A stretch of DNA of 64,000 bases from an uncultured Prevotellaceae bacterium (GCA_900316835.1 ONEL01000006.1:38098-102097); one strand, 5' to 3'; shown: positions 16,389 through 25,458, counted from the first letter of the stretch. Notes: generated from the letters alone by a model not told the origin. Made by a program: numbers and translations.

Positions 16389-18026
16389 ATGAAAAGTGAA
16401 CTGATTGTAGACGTGAAACCCACCAGCATCAGCACCGCTCTGCTCGAAGACGGAAGGCTGATGTCGCTTCAGCGAGAAGCGCGCGACGCTTCCTACGCGG
16501 TGGGGAACCTCTATTTTGCCAAGGTAAAGAAGCTGATGCCAGGATTGAACGCCGCGTTTGTTAACGTGGGATACGGCAAGGAGGCATTTCTTCATTACCT
16601 TGATTTAGGCTCACAATTCAGCAGCTATCGTGAGTTTGTAAAGCAGGTGAGAGACAGCGGAGGCAAGCGTGCCGTGAGTCTGTCGAAAATGAAACTGCTG
16701 CCCGACATTGACAAGCATGGTAGCATTAGCGACGTGCTTGAGGCGGGACAAGAACTAATCGTACAAATCTCTAAAGAACCCATCTCGACCAAGGGACCAC
16801 GTCTCACTACCGAGATCACCTTCACTGGAAGGTTTCTTGTCCTTATCCCGTTCAACAACAGGATACTGGTGTCGCAAAAGATTAAAGATCGCGCCGAGAA
16901 GATGCGATTGCGCCGACTGGTAGAGAGCATAAAACCCAAGAACTTTGGGGTTATAGTACGCACTTCGGCCGAGAATAAGCGAGCTGCTGAATTAAATAGT
17001 GAACTAAAAGTGCTGATGAAGTGCTGGGAGGAAAGTGTGGCAAAGATTAACTATAGCCAGCCACCTAGTCTGTTGTATGAAGAAGACAGCCGTGCTGTGA
17101 GCTTGATACGCGACATTTTCAATCCCGACTTTGAAAGCATTCATGTGAATAATGCCGAGATTTACGAGCAAATTCACAACTATGTGGGCCTTATCGCCCC
17201 CGAGCGCAGTGAGATTGTGAAAATCTACAGCGACGACCAACCCATCTTCGACAAGTTTAACGTTACACGTCAAATGAAGTCGTCGTTCGGGAAAACGGTT
17301 TCATTCCGTTCGGGCGCATACATAATTATTGAGAGTACCGAGGCTTTGCACGTTATCGACGTGAACTCAGGAAACAGGTCGCGCAAAACTACCGACCAGG
17401 AGAGTAATGCTCTTGATGTGAACTTGCTGGCGGCCGACGAGATTGCTCGTCAACTCAGGCTCCGCGACATGGGAGGTATCATTGTCATCGATTTTATCGA
17501 CATGGCAAAGAGCGAGCACCGACAAGCGCTTTATGATCACATGCGTGAAGTCATGCAAAAGGACCGAGCTAGGCACAATATCCTGCCACTGAGCAAGTTT
17601 GGATTGATGCAAATTACGCGTCAGCGAGTGCGTCCAGCACTCGATATCGTCACGAGTGAAACGTGCCCCTCTTGTGGAGGTAAAGGGGAGATAATGCCGT
17701 CGTTGCTTTTCACCGATCGCCTTAAAGACAAGATTGATTATCTTGTGAACTCGCTGGGTGTTAGGGATTTTATTATGTATGTCCATCCATTTGTCGATGC
17801 TTATCTCAAGAAGGGACTCTTTAGCGAGTACGGGAAATGGCGGCGTGAATTTGGACGCCGATTTAAGATTGTTCCCGACCAGGATTTGGCCTACTTGCAA
17901 TATCGCGTCATCGACAAGAACAAGCAAGAAATTGACTTAAGCGAGGAAAAAGACACAAGTAGCTCCTCGAGCAAGAAAGAAAACAGGCTCAGGAAGCAAA
18001 AAGAACAGGAAGACGAGAAAGAGTGA
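16389..18026 (+). CDS. rng: Ribonuclease G/E family endoribonuclease
   Basis: 545-aa RNA-processing enzyme. An S1-like RNA-binding fold lies at about residues 36-120 (YFAKVKKLMPGLNAAFVNVGYGKEAFLHY), followed by the RNase E/G core with both catalytic aspartates in visible motifs (LHVIDVNSGNRS and IIVIDFIDMAK) and the zinc-link cysteines CPSCGGKGE. The C-terminus is a charged, Ser- and Lys-rich tail. The length fits RNase G with a small extension rather than full RNase E. The ATG at 16389 overlaps 'cagaATGAAAAG'. A terminator follows at 18092. Confidence 0.92.
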   Translation: MKSELIVDVKPTSISTALLEDGRLMSLQREARDASYAVGNLYFAKVKKLMPGLNAAFVNVGYGKEAFLHYLDLGSQFSSYREFVKQVRDSGGKRAVSLSKMKLLPDIDKHGSISDVLEAGQELIVQISKEPISTKGPRLTTEITFTGRFLVLIPFNNRILVSQKIKDRAEKMRLRRLVESIKPKNFGVIVRTSAENKRAAELNSELKVLMKCWEESVAKINYSQPPSLLYEEDSRAVSLIRDIFNPDFESIHVNNAEIYEQIHNYVGLIAPERSEIVKIYSDDQPIFDKFNVTRQMKSSFGKTVSFRSGAYIIIESTEALHVIDVNSGNRSRKTTDQESNALDVNLLAADEIARQLRLRDMGGIIVIDFIDMAKSEHRQALYDHMREVMQKDRARHNILPLSKFGLMQITRQRVRPALDIVTSETCPSCGGKGEIMPSLLFTDRLKDKIDYLVNSLGVRDFIMYVHPFVDAYLKKGLFSEYGKWRREFGRRFKIVPDQDLAYLQYRVIDKNKQEIDLSEEKDTSSSSSKKENRLRKQKEQEDEKE

Positions 18027-18091
18027 GATACACACTCTCTTAACATGGCAAGGAATGTATATATAAACTCTCCTTCATCAACATCAATGTT

Positions 18092-18122
18092 AAAGCCCAT
18101 CCACGCTGTGTGAATGGGCTTT
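18092..18122 (+). terminator. Rho-independent terminator after RNase G gene
   Basis: Perfect 9-bp stem AAAGCCCAT / ATGGGCTTT with a 13-nt loop; the following T-tract is weak (ACTTATT). Confidence 0.6.
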
Positions 18123-18220
18123 ACTTATTAACCTCTAAAACTCAAATTATGAAAAGAATATTATGTTGTTGTGGCAGCGCCCCATGTGTTCAGGGGCACT
18201 ACCTGTGTATTGAATGTGTC

Positions 18221-19168
18221 TTATTCCTGTGGCAATCGACGGAAGCCTTCGCCCAGAATTTCAGAGCTCTCCATGATGTTGACAAAGGCCTTGGGGTCGA
18301 TGTGGTAGAGCTCGCTACGCAACTTAATCATGTCGGTGCGGTTAAGGCTCACATAGAGCATCTTGCGCTCATTGCCTTTGTAGAGACCACTGCCGGTGAT
18401 GCACGTGCCACCGCGCTTGAGGTTGTTGATGATATAGTCGCGAATGGGCTCGGGATTGTCGGTGATGATGAACACTGTGCGGTAGCTCTTCATGCCGTCA
18501 ACCACGAGGTTGATAACCTTGCCCTCAATGAAGATGATGAGCACCGAGTAGATGGGAAGGCGAATGTCGCCAAATGCAATAAATGTGCTCAAGGTTATAA
18601 TGCCGTCAACAATCATCACTAGCGTGCCAAGCGAAATCTTAGTATACTTGTGCAAAATCATAGAGATGATGTCACTGCCACCACTTGTGGCTCCCGAACG
18701 GAATATCAAGCCTATTGCTACACCATAAATAAGGCCCGCTACCACAGTGTTAAGGAAATAGTCGGGCTGGAACCAGCCACCATTGTTGGGGATGGGAACA
18801 AGCCCCTCGGCCTCTTGACTTACTATTGCACCATCGTGAAGCACAGGGTTATAGCCCCATGTCGACTCAAGAATGAGTGTGAACAAGAAAATCAGCGCTG
18901 TCGAAACAATGGTCTTTATGCCAAAGCGAGGTCCTAAGATCAATGTGCCAATAATCAACAATGGCACATCCATGCAGATGGCATAGAGCGAAATTTTCCA
19001 GGGCCACAGGGTGTTGAATACATTACTAAGGCCATAAGTGCCACCAGGTGCCATCAGGTAGGGGTTGACAAACATCACGTCGCCAATGGCAAAGAGTGCA
19101 CTGCCGATTGTTAATAGAAAGTAGGCTAAAATTTCTTGTTTTAACTTGGTGTTGTTAAGAGTAGCCAT
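18221..19168 (-). CDS. YitT family membrane protein (DUF161 + DUF2179)
   Basis: 315-aa integral membrane protein with five or six hydrophobic segments and the YitT signature near the N-terminus (LMAPGGTYGLSNVF) and FRSGATSGGSDIISMIL. The C-terminal DUF2179 domain is at about 230-300 (YRTVFIITDNPEPIRDYIINNLKRGGTCI). Transport substrate unknown in the family. A likely promoter lies 60-90 nt upstream. Confidence 0.9.
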   Translation of the reverse strand: MATLNNTKLKQEILAYFLLTIGSALFAIGDVMFVNPYLMAPGGTYGLSNVFNTLWPWKISLYAICMDVPLLIIGTLILGPRFGIKTIVSTALIFLFTLILESTWGYNPVLHDGAIVSQEAEGLVPIPNNGGWFQPDYFLNTVVAGLIYGVAIGLIFRSGATSGGSDIISMILHKYTKISLGTLVMIVDGIITLSTFIAFGDIRLPIYSVLIIFIEGKVINLVVDGMKSYRTVFIITDNPEPIRDYIINNLKRGGTCITGSGLYKGNERKMLYVSLNRTDMIKLRSELYHIDPKAFVNIMESSEILGEGFRRLPQE

Positions 19169-19230
19169 AAAGATGTAATTGTTGTTACTTTACTTGTTTA
19201 TAATATATTGTAGTCCTCTAAAATCGGGCG

Positions 19231-19260
19231 CAAAGGTAAGCATTTATTTTGAATACCAAT
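19231..19260 (-). promoter_or_regulatory. Likely promoter of the YitT gene
   Basis: Minus strand: ATTG (19260-19257), 18-nt spacer, TACCTTTG (19238-19231). The -7 box fits the consensus; the -33 is a weak ATTG. Confidence 0.5.
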
Positions 19261-19284
19261 GCAGAAAAGGGAAGATTTTTTAGC

Positions 19285-20640
19285 CTATTTTTTCCCTAGT
19301 GAGTTCAAGGCATGAAGCCCTAGTGGAATAGCGAGCAGGAATGAGGCAGCATCGGCAACGGCTTGGGAAATCTCTACACCCACGAACCCTAGGGCTAGAT
19401 TTCCGATGAAGATGGCGGGAATGAGAAAAATGCCCTGGCGCGCCATGGCCATGATGGTGGCGGGAACGGTGCGCCTGATGTTTTGAAGGAACATGTTCAC
19501 CATCACCACATATCCTGTGAGTGGGAATGCTAGGCACTGGAAGCGCAACACCTCGGCGCCTATGCGGCTCACCTCGGGGTCGCTAGCTACAAAGAGTCCC
19601 ACTAGTGGCTTGGCAAATATCCATCCCGCTATGGCAAGAATGGTGCAATAGATTGTCGACACCTTGCAGCTATGTATAAAGGCGGCACGAACTCGGTCAA
19701 ACTTGCCGGCGCCATAGTTGAAACCACACACTGGTTGAAATCCTTGCCCATAGCCTATCATGGCGGCATTGGCGAGAATGGTGATGCGGCTCACCACCGA
19801 GAAGCTGGCAATAGCCGAGTCGCCATAGATGCCTGCCACATGATTGAGGATGAGGGCGGCAATACCCATAGCCGACTGGCGCGCTAGTGATGGCAATCCG
19901 CCGGCTGCTATGTCGCGATAACGTTGCGCCGAGGGCTTGAACTGCGATAGCCTTATTGCCACTCCACCTCTTTGCCCTGAGAGCATGAGCATGAGCGTGA
20001 ATGCTACCACTTGTGAGAATGCTGTAGCCATGCCTGCTCCTTTTACTCCTAGGTTGAACCCAAAGATTAGAATGGGGTCAAGAATCACATTAAGCACAGC
20101 GCCACTCATGATACCTATCATCGACAGCACGGCATTGCCCTGGTGGCGCATGAGGTTGTTGAGAGTGAAACAACTCATTATAAATGGCGTGCCAAGCAGG
20201 ATGTAGGTAAAATAGTCGCAGGCATAGGGCATAATGGTGGCAGTGGAGCCGAAGAATCGAAGCACTGGCTCCATGAAGAGGAGACCCACAATGGCGATAG
20301 CGGCTCCCGTGAGCCATGTGGTCACGAGTCCCACCGATGCCATGATGCTGGCATTGTGGGTGTCTTCATGTCCTAGCCTGCGCGAGATGTAGTTCCCAGC
20401 ACCTTGCCCAAAGAAAAAAGCTATCGACTGCACAATCGACATGTAGGAAAACACAATGCCCAACGCCGCCACGCTCTGGGTGTTGATTTGCCCCACGAAG
20501 AACGTGTCGACGATATTGTAGAATCCCATTACAAGCATACTCACCATTGCCGGTACAGCAAGGCTCGTGACAAGCCTTCCCACGGGTTGCGTGGTGAGTT
20601 TCACAAACTTGGCATGTTGCGCTTCGGTGTTGTTGTGCAT
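19285..20640 (-). CDS. MATE-family efflux transporter
   Basis: Multidrug/toxin exporter driven by an ion gradient; 451 aa with about twelve hydrophobic segments in two halves. MATE features include FYNIVDTFFVGQI in helix 1 and GYGQGFQPVCGFNYGAGKFDRVR in the second half. I take ATG at 20640 (MHNNTEAQ) as the start rather than an in-frame ATG at 20700, because the upstream 60 nt lie inside one arm of a dispersed inverted repeat and encode a polar stretch not typical of the family. The choice is not certain; no strong Shine-Dalgarno is visible for either. Confidence 0.88.
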   Translation of the reverse strand: MHNNTEAQHAKFVKLTTQPVGRLVTSLAVPAMVSMLVMGFYNIVDTFFVGQINTQSVAALGIVFSYMSIVQSIAFFFGQGAGNYISRRLGHEDTHNASIMASVGLVTTWLTGAAIAIVGLLFMEPVLRFFGSTATIMPYACDYFTYILLGTPFIMSCFTLNNLMRHQGNAVLSMIGIMSGAVLNVILDPILIFGFNLGVKGAGMATAFSQVVAFTLMLMLSGQRGGVAIRLSQFKPSAQRYRDIAAGGLPSLARQSAMGIAALILNHVAGIYGDSAIASFSVVSRITILANAAMIGYGQGFQPVCGFNYGAGKFDRVRAAFIHSCKVSTIYCTILAIAGWIFAKPLVGLFVASDPEVSRIGAEVLRFQCLAFPLTGYVVMVNMFLQNIRRTVPATIMAMARQGIFLIPAIFIGNLALGFVGVEISQAVADAASFLLAIPLGLHALNSLGKK

Positions 20641-20670
20641 ATGTTGTTCGTTTTTAGTTGCGTTTTCTAA

Positions 20671-20728
20671 AAGACAATTATCGACTAATGTTTTGTGCAT
20701 TAGAGGGGATTTATTAAAGACAATTGCT
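20671..20728. repeat. Left arm of a 58-nt inverted repeat flanking the esterase gene
   Basis: Reverse complement matches 22752-22809 at 51 of 58 positions; the inner 37 nt match at 35. The arms are about 2 kb apart and bracket the start of the MATE gene and the whole esterase gene. Confidence 0.8.
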
Positions 20729-20870
20729 GGGATAACTTTTTTTCAAACAATTACTAACAATTACAAACAATTTTAATTTTAGCGCGAAGCGCCTTTTAAT
20801 TTTAGCGAAGCTTTAATTTTCGCTCGCAGGGCGGCACTTTTTCTTAGACAATTGCTGGGATAACTTTTTT
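20718..20870. repeat. Pair of 25-nt direct repeats
   Basis: The same 25 nt (beginning AGACAATTGCTGGGATAAC and ending in a T-run) occur at 20718-20742 and 20846-20870. The spacer contains palindromic GCGCGAAGCGC and GCTCGCAGGGCGG elements. Confidence 0.75.
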
Positions 20871-20942
20871 CAAATCATTTGCTGCCAATGAGTTTTTATT
20901 TATTAGTTATCAGTTGTTAGTTAGTTGTTAGTTGAAAATTCT

Positions 20943-21047
20943 GCATTAATTGTGCATTATGCATTGTGAATTCGTGCATTATGAATTATGCATTATGCAT
21001 TGTGAATTCGTGCATTGTGAATTATGAATTGTGCATTATGCATTAAA
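20943..21047. repeat. Degenerate tandem repeat of GCATTATGAATT type
   Basis: The exact 20-nt unit GCATTGTGAATTCGTGCATT occurs at 20961-20980 and 20997-21016 (36-nt period), surrounded by variants. The array runs up to the stop codon of the esterase gene. A shorter relative lies at 34788-34840. With the repeats above it fills the 400 nt between the two genes; no gene was seen there. Confidence 0.8.
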
Positions 21048-22376
21048 TTACCCCTGTCCTTGGCTCTTGGGTGTGACAAAAGGCGTGGGGGCAGTGACAT
21101 TGAGCTTGCGGGTGTATTTTACGTCTTTTTTGCTCCAAAGCGAGATTCCTCCGTCCATGACTGCAATCTTAATTACATCGGCTGCATCCACTCCATCAGG
21201 AAGCATCAGGATGCCACGCACTCGGCCGTTCTGGTCACAAATCTGAATGCCGGCATTGGTCACCACCCACAGGTTGCCAGCCCCGTCAAATTCTAATGCG
21301 CTCACTGTGAGCAGTGAGTTGTCGTAGTTGTGTAACCAATAAAAAGGCTGTCCATTTTGCTCATAGCCGTTTTCATCTATTGTGTATTGCCACAAGCAGT
21401 TGTCGCCTCGACGAGGTCTCGCCACAATTTTTGTGCTGGGATAGATGGCGTGTGGCTCTAATGGCTCAGCAAAAGTCCTTATTTCGGACTGCCACGAGCT
21501 TCCTGCCACAAGCATGGTGTCGAGCAAGTTGTTTTGCGTTGTGCCACACTTGGGCGCTTCGGGCCAGTCGTGCCACATCCACTCCATGACCTGTGGAAAT
21601 ATCTCGCTGGCGCGTTTCACTCCGTGATAACAGTCGCTCCAGTCGTAGCGGGCATCATAGCCGGCAAAGTCGAGTGCCGTGGCAAGCATGCGGTTACCTT
21701 CGTACCAGTGACCAAACAAGGGATTCCACACGTCGTTAGTGCCGTCTTGCAGAAACACACGTAGAGGGCGTGGCTCGCTCTTGCGAACTATAGCTTGCAA
21801 CTCGTTACCGCCACGCATCGCCACAAAAGTACCCACGCCGCTAAACACACGGCCAAACATGTCGGGCCTGTGCCAGGCGGCGGTGAATGCGGCGATGCCA
21901 CCACTGCTGAGACCAAAGATCATGCCATCGGCGCCACGACGCGAAAGCTTGATGGGGAAGCCTTGGGCTGTGTGAAGCCGTTCTACCCAAGGTATAATCT
22001 CGGCTTCAAAAAATGAGACAAACTTGTCGCTTGTCATGTCAAACTCGTTACTGCGGTTGTAGCGCGTCACATTGCCGTCGCGGTCTTTTATTACTCCCGG
22101 TTGCAGGAAGATGCCAATGGTAACGGGCATCTTGTGTGCGGCAATGAGGCTATCCATCACTTGTGGAGCGTTGCACAAGATGCCGTCAAGGCCCACATAG
22201 AGGCATGCCGGCGATGAGCCATCATAGGCGTCGGGCACATAAACCTGCACCTCACGCTCAGTGCCTGGATAGAAACGGTCGCTGCTCTTGATAGAACCCT
22301 TTATAATCTCGTGCGCACTAGCACTAGTGCTCACAATCAGTGCCGTCAGCACCATAACAAGAAATTGAAATCTCAT
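21048..22376 (-). CDS. Secreted alpha/beta-hydrolase esterase with a C-terminal propeller-like piece
   Basis: 442 aa with a signal peptide (residues 1-21, ending SASA). The middle is an enterochelin-esterase/esterase-D like alpha/beta hydrolase: nucleophile elbow GLSSGG, acid in LQDGTNDVWN, histidine in CYHGVKRASE. From about residue 320 a different short domain follows, with LEFDGAGNLWVVTNAGIQICDQNGRVRGIL, like one or two blades of an SMP-30/NHL propeller. The substrate is not predictable; a periplasmic or surface role in glycan or siderophore ester cleavage is possible. A promoter with -7 TACCTTTG lies just upstream. The gene is bracketed by the inverted repeat. Confidence 0.82.
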   Translation of the reverse strand: MRFQFLVMVLTALIVSTSASAHEIIKGSIKSSDRFYPGTEREVQVYVPDAYDGSSPACLYVGLDGILCNAPQVMDSLIAAHKMPVTIGIFLQPGVIKDRDGNVTRYNRSNEFDMTSDKFVSFFEAEIIPWVERLHTAQGFPIKLSRRGADGMIFGLSSGGIAAFTAAWHRPDMFGRVFSGVGTFVAMRGGNELQAIVRKSEPRPLRVFLQDGTNDVWNPLFGHWYEGNRMLATALDFAGYDARYDWSDCYHGVKRASEIFPQVMEWMWHDWPEAPKCGTTQNNLLDTMLVAGSSWQSEIRTFAEPLEPHAIYPSTKIVARPRRGDNCLWQYTIDENGYEQNGQPFYWLHNYDNSLLTVSALEFDGAGNLWVVTNAGIQICDQNGRVRGILMLPDGVDAADVIKIAVMDGGISLWSKKDVKYTRKLNVTAPTPFVTPKSQGQG

Positions 22377-22396
22377 AGTGTGTCGCTATTTTTGCG

Positions 22397-22429
22397 CAAA
22401 GGTAATTATTTTTTCTTGTTTTCATCAAT
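22397..22429 (-). promoter_or_regulatory. Likely promoter of the esterase gene
   Basis: Minus strand ATTG (22429-22426), 21-nt spacer, TACCTTTG (22404-22397). Confidence 0.5.
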
Positions 22430-22648
22430 GCCACACGCCATTTCTGCAATAGCCACCCGCCGCCCCCGCGATACGGGAAAATTAAAACTGTTTGTTAAAC
22501 TACGGATTTTTCTGATTAATCTGATTTTCGCCTGTTCTCGATTAATAAACCACGAATTAAACGGATTAATAAGAGTTTTTCATTATATCGAAAGTTGCTC
22601 CTGCTGGCGTCAAAAAGCCGGTTCTCACGTTAAATTAAAATTGTTTGT

Positions 22649-22720
22649 AATTAAATAAAATGCTCACGCTCTCAACGTTTTTAGCAAGCTAAAACTTTGT
22701 CTCGCTTAATCGCATTTTTG
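22649..22720. repeat. Direct repeat copy 1
   Basis: Begins AATTAAATAAAATGCTCACG and ends CTTTGTCTCGCTTAATCGCA plus TTTTTG. Copy 2 is at 22828-22901, with differences only in the middle. Confidence 0.75.
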
Positions 22721-22751
22721 TTATTAATTGTCTGATAAAAAATGTTACACT

Positions 22752-22809
22752 AGCAATTGTCTTTAATAAATCCTCTCTAGTGCACAAATCTTTTGTTGGT
22801 AATTGTCTT
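22752..22809. repeat. Right arm of the 58-nt inverted repeat
   Basis: Partner of 20671-20728 (51 of 58 matches in reverse complement); sits between the two direct-repeat copies. Confidence 0.8.
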
Positions 22810-22827
22810 AAAATAAATTATCACAGC

Positions 22828-22901
22828 AATTAAATAAAATGCTCACGCTCGCAACGCTTTGAGCTGGTGCTCATGCTTTGTCTCGCTTAATCGCATTTTT
22901 G
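22828..22901. repeat. Direct repeat copy 2
   Basis: Second copy of the unit at 22649-22720. The middle contains GAGCTGGTGCTC, a short palindrome replacing TTAGCAAGCTAA in copy 1. The palindrome is kept although its sequence changed, which hints at a hairpin. Confidence 0.75.
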
Positions 22902-22999
22902 TCTGATTAAAACGTGCAATAAAGCAGGTGGCTGTTGCGTTTTATTCTTTAAGGAGAGTAGTGCGATAAAAACTGCTCAAGGCATGTTACTTGAAATAA

Positions 23000-25429
23000 A
23001 TGAAGAAGATTATTTACATAATAGCGGCTCTACTGGTTGCTGCCATGGCATTGCAACTCACGTCGTGCAAAACGGCAAAGATGAAGGATGCCGACGAGAA
23101 ATATGAACGTGGTGAATACTTCGCCGCAGCCGAGACCTATCGCAAAATTTACAATAAGCTAAAGCGCAAGGAAGACAGGTACCTGCGAGGTGAAGTGGCT
23201 TTCATGATGGGGGAGTGCTACAGGCACCTCAATCAAAGCGCACGTGCCGCGGCCGCCTATCAGAACGCTATTCGCTATGAATATGACGACAGCATCACGC
23301 GCTTCTATTTGGCTCAAATGCAGCACATGGAGGGGCAGTACACTCTTGCCGAGCGCAATTATAAAGCCTATCTCGACACTGCTCCCAAGAGCTGGCAGGC
23401 TCGTGAGGGAGTGCGTGGAGCACAGATGTCTCCCAAGTGGCGTGATCAGGGCTCGCGATACATCGTCAAGTTGGCTCGACAGTTCAACTCGCGCCGTGCC
23501 GACTTTTGCCCCATGTTTCTCGACAGCAAGAACGATGTGATTTATTTCTCGTCGTCACGAGAGCAGGCGATGGGTACCGTGAAGAGCGAGATTACTGGCA
23601 CTAAGAACACCGATGTGTTCTTTATGAAAAAAGATGACAAGGGCAAGTGGAGCCGTCCCGAGCCTGTTGAGGGAGACCTGAACACCGAGTTTGACGAGGG
23701 AATAACCACTTTCACCCCCGATGGCAACACCATGTATTTTGCCAAAGCGTTGCGCAAAGCCGATGCCGGCACTAGCGTGGAGATTTACAAGGCTAGCCGC
23801 AGCGAGGCCAAGTGGAGCGGTGCGGCAAAATTTGAGATTACTGCCGACACTCTCTCGGCCTACGACGACCCAGCCGTGAGCCATGACGGCAAGTGGCTAT
23901 ATTTCTCCAGCGACATGCCTGGTGGCCAGGGAGGCAAAGACTTGTGGCGAGTGATGATTAGCGACGGGCATGGCACTCTTGAGAACCTGGGCGAACAAAT
24001 CAATACTCCTGGCGATGAGCGTTTCCCCTATTGCCGCGACGACAGCACGCTCTATTTCTCAAGCAACGGGCATGCCGGACTGGGTGGCTTGGACCTGTTT
24101 CGCGCGCGATTGCAGCCTTCGGGCAAGTGGTTTATTGAGAATATGGGAGTTCCCATGAATTCCAGTGCCGACGACTTTGGTATCACCTTTGAAAGCGAGG
24201 GGGAGAAAGGATTCTTCACTAGCAACCGCAAGGATGCTCGTGGCTATGACAACATCTATAGTTTTGAAAAACCCGACCTCAAGATATGGATCTCGGGCTA
24301 TGTGCTCGACAAGGACGAGGAACCGGTGGCTAATGCCATAATTCGCATCGTGGGCAATGATGGCAGTAACCAAAAGGCGGTTGCCAAGCCCGATGGCTCG
24401 TTCCGCTTCGACCTGCAGCGTGGTGTGAGCTATGTGATGCTTGCCGGCGCTAACGGCTACCTCAATGGCAAGCAACAGTTCACTAGCGACATGGAGGAGG
24501 CCGATGCCGAGTATAATGTCGACTTTATTCTCGCCGCCATGACCAAGCCACAGGTAATCGATAACATTTTCTACGACTACAACAAGGCCACATTGCGCCC
24601 CGAGTCTAAGCAGGCTCTCGACTCAATGGTGCAAGTGATGAACGATAATCCATACATTACCATTGAGATGGCTTCACACACCGACCGCGTGGGTGGCGAC
24701 GATTTTAACATGAAGCTCAGTAACCGTCGAGCTAAGAGCGTGGTAGACTATCTCATTGCCAACGGAGTGGACAGCGTGCGCTTGCAATATAAAGGCTATG
24801 GACGCTCTAGGCCCAAGGTGGTGACAAAGCGCATTGCCAGGCTTTATCCGCAGTTCCAAGAGGGCGACACGCTCAATGAGGCATTTGTCATGGCGCTCTC
24901 GACCGCCGACCGGGCTGCTGCCGACCAAATTAACCGGCGCACCGAGTTCCAAGTGCTAACGACTAACTATTACCGCACCTTCGACTCATCAATTCGTGAG
25001 CCAGGAGCCGAAGAGGAAGAGAATGATTCGACAGGCAATGAGCTAACCGATGTGCAACTGGATGGCGACAAGAAGAACGATGCCGCTAATGACAAGGCAA
25101 CCACCACGTTGCAGAAGCAAATTGAGATGCAAAATAAGGTGCAGGAAGAGCTAGACCGAAAGAAGGAAGTGGATCCCGAAGGTAAGTACCCCAATGGAAT
25201 GCCACCACGGGATGACAATGGCCGACTGAGTGGTACCACTCAAGGTAATGGCTTGGGCAGCGGTAATGGAATAGGTAGTGGTAGCGGCTCAGGCTCAGGT
25301 ACTGGTAATAACCGTGGTGGTTCAGGCTCAGGTTCAGGTTCAGGCTCGGGCACCGGAGGTAACTCTGGTGGCGCTGGTTCGGCGATTAAAAGACCCGGAG
25401 CTCAAGGTACCGGCAATACAAGAAAATAA
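23000..25429 (+). CDS. porE: PorE-like OmpA-family lipoprotein (TPR, PD40 propeller, CRD, OmpA domain)
   Basis: 809 aa. Lipobox LTSC (C23), TPR region at about 28-135 (ADEKYERGEYFAAAETYRKIY), five or six WD40-like PD40 blades (DDPAVSHDGKWLYFSSDMPGGQGGKDLW; RDDSTLYFSSNGHAGLGGLDLF), a carboxypeptidase-regulatory-like fold (ISGYVLDKDEEPVANAIIRI) and a C-terminal OmpA peptidoglycan-binding domain (IFYDYNKATLRPESKQALD ... LSNRRAKSVVDYLIANGV). This order matches PorE of the type IX secretion system, which anchors the machine to peptidoglycan. An unusual Gly/Ser-rich tail of about 70 residues ends the protein. The T9SS core cluster is at 39-46 kb. 29 nt precede ribE. Confidence 0.82.
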   Translation: MKKIIYIIAALLVAAMALQLTSCKTAKMKDADEKYERGEYFAAAETYRKIYNKLKRKEDRYLRGEVAFMMGECYRHLNQSARAAAAYQNAIRYEYDDSITRFYLAQMQHMEGQYTLAERNYKAYLDTAPKSWQAREGVRGAQMSPKWRDQGSRYIVKLARQFNSRRADFCPMFLDSKNDVIYFSSSREQAMGTVKSEITGTKNTDVFFMKKDDKGKWSRPEPVEGDLNTEFDEGITTFTPDGNTMYFAKALRKADAGTSVEIYKASRSEAKWSGAAKFEITADTLSAYDDPAVSHDGKWLYFSSDMPGGQGGKDLWRVMISDGHGTLENLGEQINTPGDERFPYCRDDSTLYFSSNGHAGLGGLDLFRARLQPSGKWFIENMGVPMNSSADDFGITFESEGEKGFFTSNRKDARGYDNIYSFEKPDLKIWISGYVLDKDEEPVANAIIRIVGNDGSNQKAVAKPDGSFRFDLQRGVSYVMLAGANGYLNGKQQFTSDMEEADAEYNVDFILAAMTKPQVIDNIFYDYNKATLRPESKQALDSMVQVMNDNPYITIEMASHTDRVGGDDFNMKLSNRRAKSVVDYLIANGVDSVRLQYKGYGRSRPKVVTKRIARLYPQFQEGDTLNEAFVMALSTADRAAADQINRRTEFQVLTTNYYRTFDSSIREPGAEEEENDSTGNELTDVQLDGDKKNDAANDKATTTLQKQIEMQNKVQEELDRKKEVDPEGKYPNGMPPRDDNGRLSGTTQGNGLGSGNGIGSGSGSGSGTGNNRGGSGSGSGSGSGTGGNSGGAGSAIKRPGAQGTGNTRK

Positions 25430-25458
25430 TAATTAAAAACAAGATAATCATTGTAACT

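Larger units (their letters stand above)
22377..22999. other. Repeat-rich intergenic region
   Basis: 623 nt without a convincing gene. It holds the esterase promoter, an ACTACGGATTTTTCTGATTAA phrase shared with about 12573, two copies of a 72-74-nt direct repeat, the right arm of the 58-nt inverted repeat, and the leader of the PorE-like gene. Confidence 0.7.

Noticed and set aside
18110..18622. ORF beginning ATGAAAAGAATATTATG on the plus strand
   Set aside because: Start looks gene-like but the frame runs antisense through the YitT gene and its sequence mirrors that protein.
20781..20840. Possible short hairpin RNA gene in the GCGCGAAGCGC segment
   Set aside because: Palindromes are present but no promoter or terminator was seen; treated as part of the repeat region.
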